NCBI GenBank assembly: GCA_016800925.1
Contig: JABCPU010000062.1
Span: 1 to 64,000 of the forward strand
Source of the DNA: Suillus spraguei
Lineage: Eukaryota > Basidiomycota > Agaricomycetes > Boletales > Suillaceae
Direction: 5' to 3'
Length of the DNA: 64,000 nt
The position numbers were made by a program, and so were the translations under genes. The notes under the pieces are model-generated. The model was not told where the DNA came from. It did no database searches and saw nothing but the letters and a program-made list of their open reading frames with translations. This document shows, piece by piece, positions 55,643 to 64,000 of the stretch (position 1 is its first letter; every line of letters starts with the position of its first letter).

Positions 55643-57353
55643 ATGCCTCGAGTACAGAAATCAGTAAAGCAAAGGCATGACCCTCTCCACGCACAACTGG
55701 ATATTGATGAGGCACAAGCAAAATATGGGCGCGTATCTCAACCGGGGAAGCGCACGAAGAGGCAGAAATCCTCCGGCGATGAAGAGAGCACAGAAGTGTG
55801 TACACTCCACGCATATCTGTTAAAATGATCGATCACACAATGCACAGGTAGTCCTTGACTCCAAAATGTCGAGGAGAATCTTTGAGCTCGCGAGGGATCA
55901 ACAAGAAGAGATCGATATGCCCGAGGACGAGGATGAGTCTCGACATGAAGATGAACGCGAGAACTTCAAGCCCAGAATACAATTCACAAACGATGATGAT
56001 GAGGACAGTGAAGATGATGACATGAGTGATAACGGTGATGCAGAGGATATGTTTGTCAGTGCATCATGATGTGGCTAGCTTGCTTCTCATCATCCCCCTT
56101 AGCAATTGGATTCTGGAGATATCCAAGCATTGGATGCATTATTACCATCTAATTCTGGTGAACGCCGAACATTAGCAGATATTATTTTCGCTAAATTGGA
56201 GAGTGGGGAGACCAATGGCATCAATGTCATGCAAAAGGTGCATCAGGGTACGAACCAAATCTTGATCGCTTAAGCTATTATTTCATGTTTTCTAGATCAA
56301 GAACATCCTGATCCAGCACTCGGTCTTGATCCTAGACTCGTAGAGTCTTATTCAAAGCATGTACATTCTCACTACGCAATGGCGTTGACTGAATTTCGTC
56401 TTTCTTGCAGACTCGCAATCTTCTTGCACGGGTATAAGTCGGGGCCATTACCAAAATTCTTTAAAGTTATTCCATCGCTTCCAGCATGGGCAAGAGTATT
56501 AGCGCTCACTCGTCCCGAAAATTGGAGCCCTCACGCATGTAGAGCAGCAACACGAATATTCGTGTCGACGATGAAACCTGCTCAGGCTCAACTATTTCTT
56601 TCCGTTGTCCTTTTGGATGCAATACGGGAGGATATACAGAGCAATAAAAAACTCAATGTGCAATACTACGAATGCCTGAAGCGCGCATTATTCAAACCTG
56701 CAGCATTCTTCAAGGGTATCGTGTTTCCGATGCTGGAAGTAGGTTATCGGACATGCATTTTTAATCATGCTTAATCACCTCTATCACCTACTAGAACGGC
56801 TGTACCCTTAAAGAGGCCGCTATCATTGCTTCTGTCGTTGCTAAGAAGAAAGTGCCTGTTTTACATTCAGCAGCAGCTCTACTCCGAATAGCAAACATGG
56901 ACTATACAGGTATAGTATCTTCCTTCGCTATTTTCAGGGTAACTTATTACTTCTAGGACCAAACTCTCTATTTATTCGTGTCTTGATCGATAAAAAGTAC
57001 CAACTTCCATACAAAGTTGTAGATGCCTTGGTGTTTCATTTTATTCGTCTTTCCAACACTTACAAGGCCCGTGGGCGTGGTGACACCCAAAAACTTCCAG
57101 TGCTCTGGCATCAAAGTCTGCTAGCCTTCTGCCAGAGGTCAGGTTCTTGCATTTAACATCAGTACCAATCTGAATCCGGTTTATTTATAGATACTCGCCG
57201 GATCTCACCCCTGACCAGAAAGATGCTCTCCTGGACGTTATTCGTGTTAATCCGCATGCGCAGATCGGCCTCGAAGTGAGAAGGGAACTGGTTAACTCAG
57301 TAGCTCGAGGAGAACCTCGACCCGACGTCGCTCAAGACGTAGACATGTCATGA
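55643..57353 (+). CDS. ENP1: Bystin, 18S rRNA maturation factor ENP1
   Basis: Exons 55643-55795, 55848-56054, 56103-56247, 56296-56356, 56411-56738, 56795-56909, 56957-57137 and 57191-57353. N-terminus [20 protein letters not shown], acidic linker ([18 protein letters not shown]), then the bystin domain: '[20 protein letters not shown]', '[20 protein letters not shown]', '[20 protein letters not shown]', '[20 protein letters not shown]', '[20 protein letters not shown]', '[17 protein letters not shown]', '[16 protein letters not shown]'. Enp1 is a late pre-40S factor needed for 20S pre-rRNA processing and export. The intron 56357-56410 begins GC (aa|gcatgt) rather than GT; only this keeps the bystin helix at its usual spacing. 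Confidence 0.95.
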
Positions 57354-57482
57354 CGTGCCATCGATGATGTGTCTGCTTTCACTTTTAGTACATACATTGG
57401 TTCTTTAATTTTACATCGGCCGGCCAGGCCTATCTTCAAAGGGCAATCTTCGTCACCTGGACGATTAATTGAGTGTCGTGAT

Positions 57483-58085
57483 TCACGAGATGTGCTTTTT
57501 TCCAGTGTCAACAACAGTCCGAACGACATCCTGCGGGCAAGCTACTGTTATTCTTTCATCGTCAATTGTTGTGATTTGCCCCGCTACTTCCCTATATCGC
57601 ACGGAACCGATCATCGCGTCTAGTGCGGTATGCGACGCTGGCTCATGTGTTCTTGACTGCTAACCATCAGGCGTATATTGTCCTCAGCATCAGCATCAAG
57701 GCGTCCCTTCTGTGTCATTCCTTGTTTTTCCGAATGCACCACCCTGTCGGCTCATCAATGCTTAGATCTTGCTCTATCGCAGACAATCAATCACTCGAAC
57801 ATCATGGTTGTTGTCCATCATAGATCATTCGTACGTCTAGGCCATATCTGGCCATTGAAATCAGATCCTGCTTCTTCTCTATCAGAATTCACCAATTTGT
57901 ATCCTACTGGGGTAATTCTTAGAATCTTAATATTCATGTCATCAATACATTCTACCCATGGACGTGGTTCGCTCGGCCAGAAGATGATGTCGTCACGAGG
58001 GGGAGTTCTGAGATAGTAGTAATGAATCTCAATATACTGTATACTTACGTTACAGCGACCATGCACTCATCTATCTGCCTGGTAG
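57483..58085 (-). CDS. Unresolved exons of an unidentified gene
   Basis: Three coding-like exons with GT-AG borders: one near 58082-58050 ('IDECMVAVT'), one near 58010-57840 ('TPPRDDIIFWPSEPRPWVEC', 'NIKILRITPVGYKLVNSD', 'GSDFNGQIWPR') joined to 'QQDLSIDEPTGWCIRKNKE', and a last one near 57620-57483 ('AMIGSVRYREVAGQITTIDD', 'ERITVACPQDVVRTVVDTGK', 'KHIS'). The junction between the second and third could not be closed without a stop. No family recognised. The gene's 5' side runs toward the Harbinger insertion, so it may be interrupted or decayed. Confidence 0.35.
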
Positions 58086-58586
58086 ATCTTCGGAGCCTTC
58101 AGTAAAGGCTCTGGAATAGTATGACGATGTAACAGCGCCAATGAAAAAGGTAGCCTTAGTGCTTTTAAACCTTCCTGTGCTTCTGACGACAAGGGTCCGG
58201 AAAAATACGCCAAAAATATTAGCTAGTAGCCAAGTTTTGGTTAGCGGCACGAGAACCGTTATGTAACTCTACTAGCCGTATGCTTTCTTTATTCTTTCAA
58301 GTTTCGATTCCGTTAGTGAAAGTGCACGGAGATTAACGTTTCTTAACTGCTGACCATACGAGCCCAGTGAGTGACACACTTTACTCGGATGCGCATATTT
58401 GCCGAAACATCGGCGCCGTGACGTTGCGAGAGTATCCGTCATGCGAACGCATACAAAAATCGACAATGATAAACATTGCTTGAAGCACGAACATTCTATT
58501 CAGTTTGAGTGACGTACTTTTACGCCGACAGGAGGCCGTCGAGGCCGGAAAGCCTCAAATGCCCTATGCGACAAAGACAGTAGTAA
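58086..58586. other. Flank of the Harbinger element
   Basis: Contains a minus-strand open frame at 58272-58466 (TDTLATSRRRCFGKYAHPSK) that could be a 5' exon of the unresolved gene. The last three bases (58584-58586, TAA) are the target-site duplication. Confidence 0.35.
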
Positions 58587-58672
58587 GAGTCAGTTCGGTA
58601 ACTCGGTATTTGCCAGGATGTGCATCTGGCGCAATGTAAGTTGCACCGGCACGCTGCTTCGGCCAGTCGGAG
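58587..58672 (+). repeat. Left terminal inverted repeat of Harbinger element
   Basis: 86 bp; pairs with 61740-61825 with one mismatch at position 6. Confidence 0.95.
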
Positions 58673-58859
58673 CTGCAATATCTTATTAGCCATCTAAGAG
58701 CACGTTGTCCCCGTGCTCCTCACTACTATGGAGTCCCTCCCTGATGTCTTTCTGGGGCTTAGTCTTCAACACTGACCACAGCTCCACCATAAGATCATAC
58801 AATATTCAGTACTTCTCCTCAGTATCCTCATTCATGCATCTGGTAGCCTTGTATCATCC

Positions 58860-60145
58860 ATGTACCCAAGGGACCCACAACCCTATCATACATCAGCGCT
58901 TTCTGGTGAGGCATGGGTGGTTGAATTACTTACTGGGCATCCAGAACGCATTTGGTGTGAGCTCGGAGTGCATGCACATGTCTTTGCAAAACTTATATCG
59001 GGACTCCATGCGCTTGGGCATTCCAATTCCAAGTCTCTCTCCCTTGAAGAACAACTGGCTATCTTCCTATACACTGTTGTTACTGGCCTGTCAATCAGGC
59101 ATATTGGAGAGAGGTTTCAGTGTTCTAATGAGACTATTTCTCGGTGAGTGTTGTTTTTGTAGACTAGATTCATTTAACTTATTTGTCTAGATACTTTCGA
59201 AGGATGCTTGTCATTTTCGCCACTCCCCTGTTCTATTTAAAATATGTACGCCTCCCATCAGATGAAGTTTCCCAGAGAATTTGCGAGAACCCCAAATTTT
59301 GGCCCTTCTTCAAGGACGCCATTGGTGCACTTGATGGGAGTCACATACATGCTACACCTCCTGCACTCGAACGTGCTGCCTACCGTGATCGTAAGGGTCT
59401 CATCTCTCAAAACTGTTTATTTGTGTGTGACTTTGACATAAATTTCACTTATGCCCTCACCGGCTGGGAGGGCTCTGCTACTGATGCATGAGTCTTCGAG
59501 GATGCATGTGCTAAAGACCTTCATATTCCGGATGGTAAATATTTTCTGGCAGATGCCGGTTATCCTTCACGCCATGGGCTTCTGATCCCATACCGTGGTG
59601 TTCGCTATCATCTCGCTGAGTGGGGGCAAGCGAGTGTCAGGTGAGTTTATATCCTTCTGAACACCATCACACACTAACATCAATAAGAGGCCACACAGCA
59701 AAGAAGAATTGTTTAATCTCCATCACACCATGGAAACATTATCAAACATATTATTGGTGTCTTAAAACATCGCTTTCGCATTCTTATTCATGCGCCAAGG
59801 TACAACTTACAAATCCAGGCGTGAATTCCCGCCGCTATGTGCACAATCCACAACTTCATACGCTTACATGACCCACAAGAGGGTCCTTTACCAGATGCCT
59901 GTTCAGATGGAGATCTAGCAGAGGATGAGGAGGTAGTTGATGCAGCGGTAGACGAGGAAGAGGCACCAAACGAGATGAACCACTTGCGCAACTGTATTGC
60001 AGAAGCTATGTGGGCTCAATACCAGCAGGTTTTGTCTGAACGAGCACTAGCAGGCAATGACAATGTAGACGATGAGGACTTACTTGAATTCAGCGATGGT
60101 GAGAGTGCAGACGAGGATGAAGACATGGATGGTATCAATGCATAG
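58860..60145 (+). pseudogene. PIF/Harbinger DDE transposase, inactivated
   Basis: Exon one: 'PYHTSALSGEAWVVELLTGH', 'EEQLAIFLYTVVTGLSIRHI', 'GERFQCSNETISR'. Exon two (after cttatttgtctag near 59190): 'YFRRMLVIFATPLFYLKYV', 'FWPFFKDAIGALDGSHIHAT' (first catalytic Asp), 'YALTGWEGSATDA', TGA at 59489-59491, then in frame 'VFEDACAKDLHIPDGKYFLA', 'DAGYPS' (second Asp), 'LIPYRGVRYHLAEWG'. A third exon holds 'IIKHIIGVLKHRFRILIHAP', where Lys replaces the expected Glu of the E-R-I-F-G motif, a second TGA before 'IPAAMCTIHNFIRLHD', and an acidic tail. Both TGA codons sit where Arg (CGA) would fit. Confidence 0.9.
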
Positions 60146-60417
60146 ATTATATGTGTACTACAATCAAATGCTACATTTTTGAGACCTTGGAATGATGGTA
60201 GGACAACAGACAACACAATGAGCAAACAGTACAACGATGATGAGAGATAGTGAGACAACAGCGCGAGATACATTGTACAACTTTGAACTGACAAGAGAAG
60301 ACTATCACTATGCCTGCTTCAATGCATAATCATCAAGAAGGGCCTTTATATATGAGCATCGTGCTGCATGTGGGCTCTGCACGTAAAATTCCATCGTGCG
60401 CTCGTTGCTTGCAAAGA

Positions 60418-61615
60418 TCAGCAACAGCTTGCCTTGATCTGCCAGAGGCACATCAACATCTTCAGTCTCCATAAGACGCATGGCACGATCAAGGGTTGTA
60501 GATACTGGGGGGGGGGAGGGGGAGCAGGAGCAGGAGCAGGTACAGGTGTAGGTACAGGTGCAGATGAAGATACAGGAGCAGCATTGTTGACAGCCTTGTC
60601 AAGAATGTCACCGATACGGTTTATGGCACCTTGCATGCTAACAACTGCGGTGGCAGGCATGAGCTTTGATGCTCGTACTGCACTGGTCATTAAGATGTCG
60701 CCGTGACATGCCGATCATGATTTTTTGGCTGGGGGAGGTTCTGATATCAATGTAGTAGATGCCATAGGGCCTGTTAATGATGGATGAGTAGACATATGGG
60801 ACATTGTGTCCAGGTCAGCCAAGGCATCGTCATGTGTGTGTTTTCCAGTGCCGATACTAGATGCAAGTGTGGAAGGAGCTGCGATGGGAAGATGAGGGGC
60901 AGTGAAGTTGATGGCAGATTCAGTAGTAACAGGGTGTGCACTAGAACATGCAGCTGAGACAATGACAGTGGCGGCAGCAGCAACAACATCTTCAACTTCA
61001 GGCTCAACATCCTCAGCCAGTACTGGAGCTGCAGCAACGGCTGGAGTAAATGCATTGTTCCCTTGAGTGCCAGTACCGCTTGGCAAAATTTGAGCCAACA
61101 TGTCATAGAACATCCACCTACTATTAGAAAATTGCCGCAATGAGCTGTGAGATGTCTGTCTAACATGTTAGAATAGGATGAGTCTGTTAGAACAACCAAA
61201 CTTACACTTGAACTGACATAGTTGTTGAATACCTCCTGTGCAGCCTCTCCATTGATTCCAGCTCCATGCATGTTATCCCAATGAGCACCTGAGACATTAC
61301 GATAATTCTGAATTTCCTGGTAGATCCCTTTGAGCTAGTATAGGGGTTATTAGAGTAGGACTAAGAGGATTGTAATATACTCACCAAGTTCCATTTGTTT
61401 CTGCAGCATCTGTTTGTCTTTGGAGGGCCAGCAGTCAGCAGGTTGGCTGACAAAAGAGTAGCTGCTGCAGAAGTAAATGTAGATGTCTTAAAGTTTCTGC
61501 CATCCCCAGCTTCAGAGATATTCTGGAGCAGGTGGGCGAGAAGGGCATTGGTCTCAGCCACATTCCACTGTGCCTTTGCTTCACCAGAATTTACAGCAGT
61601 AGTATCAGTAGCCAT
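60418..61615 (-). pseudogene. Harbinger-associated Myb/SANT-like protein, inactivated
   Basis: Starts MATDTTAVNSGEAKAQWNVA at 61615 with the trihelix/Myb_DNA-bind_3 pattern 'AQWNVAETNALLAHLLQNI' and 'NRCCRNKWNL'. It continues after introns as 'LKGIYQEIQNYRNVSGAHWD', 'AAQEVFNNYVSSS' and, from about 61140, 'LRQFSNSRWMFYDMLAQILP', an Ala/Val-rich region, then 'EPPPAKKS', TGA at 60715, then in the same frame 'SACHGDILMTSAVRASKLMP' and 'MQGAINRIGDILDKAV'. The TGA again fits a former CGA. The protein would bind the element ends and bring in the transposase. A polymorphic G-rich and AP-repeat tract lies near 60508-60570. Confidence 0.85.
60508..60570. repeat. G9 run and (caggag/caggta)n simple repeat
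   Basis: Nine G's followed by gagggggagcaggagcagg and caggt-type repeats; on the minus strand it encodes a Pro/Ala/Val-Pro-Thr tract. Prone to slippage. Confidence 0.85.
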
Positions 61616-61739
61616 AAGGACAGTAGTAAAATGACTGCAGATTGTTACAACAGCGACAATCGATGAGTAGATCACCTTCCAGAGGTGAGGATCAATCCAG
61701 TCCATAGTGGTGCTGGTCAGTAGGTAAGGAAGGTTTGGA

Positions 61740-61825
61740 CTCCGACTGGCCGAAGCAGCGTGCCGGTGCAACTTACATTGCGCCAGATGCACATCCTGGC
61801 AAATACCGAGTTACCGAACCGACTC
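61740..61825 (-). repeat. Right terminal inverted repeat of Harbinger element
   Basis: Inverted copy of 58587-58672; followed directly by the TAA duplication. Confidence 0.95.
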
Positions 61826-61889
61826 TAAGGATGGGTATACGAGTCAACTGCCATAGCACGATGGGTATCTAAAATCATACGAGCGTCAT

Positions 61890-63949
61890 TTAATCAATTT
61901 TCACCAACTTCTTCACACCTTTGTCCTTGTACTCCTCCAGCTGCACCTTCACACCCTCGTTGTCGATAATCCCGTTTTTGCTGAAATCTTTGAGTGTTAT
62001 ACTTCCGGCAGCGGATGCCATAATAAGGTGAAGGGTGTTTGTCACATCGAATGTGGTCATGTTGCCACCGTTCTCCTTCCGAGCCTGCAATTTACTATAC
62101 AAAGCGCAGGCGAATGTAAGGATGGTAACGATGGTGATGGGAATGATAGCGAGAGGATATGTTGCCGACCGCTGGGTCCAACCTATCGTCGATATATACA
62201 TTGTCCCATTGACTGGGGACTGGAGCTCGACTGGGATGATATCATCGGGAAAGCTACCCACAACCATAAACCCGGAGCGAAGGAACTGCCAAGTCGTGCC
62301 AAGTCAATTTGGATTGGAGCTGAGGGATCAGAACCCTTACTGTGGCAGAAAACTCAACAACACCACGCCAGTAGTCCTCCTAAATAAGGCATAAATTTAA
62401 GGTGAAGACCTTGCAACATGAAACTCACTAGCTCTTTGTAAATCTTTGTCTGATTTCCAAGATTATCGCCAATAGATGTGTTCGTTGACGAGGAATAGAT
62501 GGAGTACAGAGTATCTCCAATCGCACTACTCATAAGCCCCTGCGAGCTGATAGACTGAAACTTGGTAACTCCAGCGACGAATGACAGTAGCTGAACATTC
62601 GCTGACCCGAAGGGGGTAAACGAAATGACCTCGGAAGAAATTAGGTTATTGGAATAACTGGTGCGGACGGTGGTCAACAGTGGGGTCACTTCGCACACGC
62701 TTGCGTCGAGGAACCCATACTTGTAAAATCCTTGTGAAAGAATCGCTATAGGAACAGAATCGGTCAATGACTATCAACACATATTTCAAATGTCCAATAG
62801 CTCACTAAAGTTTGCATCAGTTTGAGTCACATTCATAGGCCCCAGGCACACAACGGAAGGAAGAAAGCCACTCCCTAATAGGCTCGCATTTCCACTTGCA
62901 TCCACCATAGTTACATATTCCTGCGTTATGAGTGTATCTAATAGAAGCTGACAGTAAATTCGAGGTAAGATATATGCGGAACTCACTGGCACCGCAGTTT
63001 GCAGTTATATTCCACAGGCGAAGACCAGTGATGGAATTGTTCGAAGCAGCTGGGTTGGCATAGATAACGGAGGAGTTGCTTGTGTTCCAAATGTACTGCA
63101 TGTCACTTGAGCCAATGACGCGACAGCTGACATTGGCTGTTAACCCTTGCTGCAACATGGAATAGTTCCTACTGAAGCCTTGAGGAATAGACACGTCGGC
63201 ATGTGCTCCCGGTATTTGTCTTGTGTTGACTGTGACATTTCCACCAGAAAACCCGAGACGAGTACCGTCGGGACCGGGAACTCCATCTGACCCGGAATAA
63301 TCCTCGATGGTCGGTACAATCCCCTCTAAGTACACAACACATCATCGCAAAACAGCTTCAGGAGACCTGTGAATCTGAACCTACGAGTGGATATATTATA
63401 TTTTGCGCCATTGAAATTAAATGTCCCAGGAAGACCATAGCTATACCCCGCAGCAGATATTCCACTCAGTATTCCACCGATGTCGAGAATCTCGAAAGAA
63501 TTGTCCCTGACTTGTGTTGCTCACTTCAGAGAAAAGGACGAAGCACCAGAAAAGTTGAGATACATACTAGTAGTGAGACCTTGATTCAGATAGTCTTCGG
63601 AGAGCAAAGTGGAAAACGCGGTTCCGGTAATGTCAAGTTCGTATCCTTGCATCTCAATTGGCCATAGGAAGTAGGTTGGTGTCAGGAGAGTTGTCCACCT
63701 ATATCCGCACGTAATTAGACAACATTGCAACAGTACGATGCCCTCAGTGACGACTTACCCAGCTGTCAAGAGTCTCAGGACACCAAAGACGAACAGCGTT
63801 AAGGTGGTTAGCCGGAAGTACTCAGGTCTCAATATGTACGTGCCCTTCGTCAAAGCAACACCGGCGCTTAGCTGAACGAGAGAGATAGGCCACGACATCC
63901 GATGTCTCAATGCCTCCTTCACTGAAATTGTAAAAAGACTAGGGTTCAT
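61890..63949 (-). CDS. Large membrane protein, extracellular-domain type, 5' end possibly outside
   Basis: At least seven exons. The 5'-most exon reads MNPSLFTISVKEALRHRMSW, then hydrophobic segments (LTTLTLFVFGVLRLLTAG), followed by a large Asn/Ser-rich, probably glycosylated region: 'LLTPTYFLWPIEMQGYELD', 'LPGTFNFNGAKYNIS', 'VPTIEDYSGSDGVPGPDG', 'FSRNYSMLQQGLTANVSCRV', 'GLRLWNITANCGA', 'PSVVCLGPMNVTQ'. The C-terminal part has 'YPLAIIPITIVTILTFACAL', a membrane span, then a cytoplasmic tail 'NTLHLIMASAAGSITLKDF', 'EEYKDKGVKKLVKID', stop at 61890. I recognise it as a common unnamed Agaricomycete family. The start is preceded by AG, so upstream exons beyond base 64000 are possible. The 3' end lies 64 bp from the Harbinger element. 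Confidence 0.72.
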
Positions 63950-64000
63950 CTTTATGAGTGTAATGTTAGACAGAATGAAAGGGTATACAGACGTAGTGGT

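Larger units (their letters stand above)
58587..61825. mobile_element. PIF/Harbinger DNA transposon, structurally complete, 3239 bp
   Basis: Ends are 86-bp inverted repeats (58587-58672 and 61740-61825) beginning gagtcagttcggtaactc and differing at one base. TAA flanks both sides (58584-58586 and 61826-61828), the 3-bp target duplication of this superfamily. It carries the two expected genes in convergent orientation: a DDE transposase (+) and a Myb/SANT-like DNA-binding protein (-). Both have stop codons, so the element is not autonomous now, but the near-identical ends suggest recent mobility. Confidence 0.95.

Noticed and set aside
60016..60294. Minus-strand Ser-rich ORF opposite the transposase tail
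   Set aside because: Mirror of the acidic C-terminus of the transposase; no coding evidence of its own.

Overview
The window is nuclear DNA of a filamentous basidiomycete, most likely an Agaricomycete. Genes are split by many short GT-AG introns of about 45-60 nt. Several families are typical of Agaricomycetes: DUF6534 seven-helix proteins, a large unnamed membrane-protein family, F-box/leucine-rich proteins, WD40 proteins with a 'TWWPFQT' tail, and a PIF/Harbinger transposon. Most exon boundaries below were solved by hand from splice sites, reading phase and family conservation.

Layout. 1-9.1 kb: 3'-truncated DUF6534 gene (-), EAF elongation factor (+), Rds1-type ferritin-like protein (-), an internally deleted serine carboxypeptidase copy, and a multi-pass membrane protein (-). 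9.2-16.2 kb: decayed coding fragments, a full serine carboxypeptidase (-) with an apparent AT-AC intron, NOP58 (+), and a heptad-repeat protein (+). 16.3-18.9 kb: an 85-nt perfect palindrome and a 2.47-kb inverted-repeat-bounded element carrying a tandem array of tRNA-like, T6-terminated units. 19.1-30.7 kb: ERG27 (+) and CTU1/NCS6 (-), apparently once convergent neighbours, now separated by about 7.4 kb (two decayed WD40 genes, an F-box gene and their duplicated flanks) lying between 1.15-kb direct repeats. 30.8-38.8 kb: NOP9 (+) and NUP160 (-). 39.7-49 kb: an unidentified gene (-), a small conserved protein (+), a cytochrome-b5/MAPR (Dap1-like) protein (-), an FlbA/Sst2-type DEP-RGS regulator (-), then a gene-poor stretch. 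49.1-57.4 kb: an unknown coiled-coil protein (+), an alpha/beta-hydrolase-fold protein (+), UDP-glucuronate decarboxylase (-) and ENP1/bystin (+). 57.5-64 kb: unresolved exons (-), a structurally complete but mutated PIF/Harbinger transposon with TAA target duplication, and a second large membrane protein (-) reaching the window edge.

Functions. Three ribosome-biogenesis factors (NOP58, NOP9, ENP1) lie here with tRNA thiolation (CTU1), sterol synthesis (ERG27), haem/sterol biology (MAPR), nucleotide-sugar synthesis (UXS1), nuclear pore (NUP160), transcription elongation (EAF) and G-protein signalling (FlbA). They are not a cluster; this is ordinary core-gene territory invaded by repeats at about 16-19, 21-28 and 58-62 kb.

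Caution: five otherwise well-conserved genes carry single-base frame breaks, four of them at 4-5 nt A/T runs, so assembly indels must be excluded before any is called a pseudogene.
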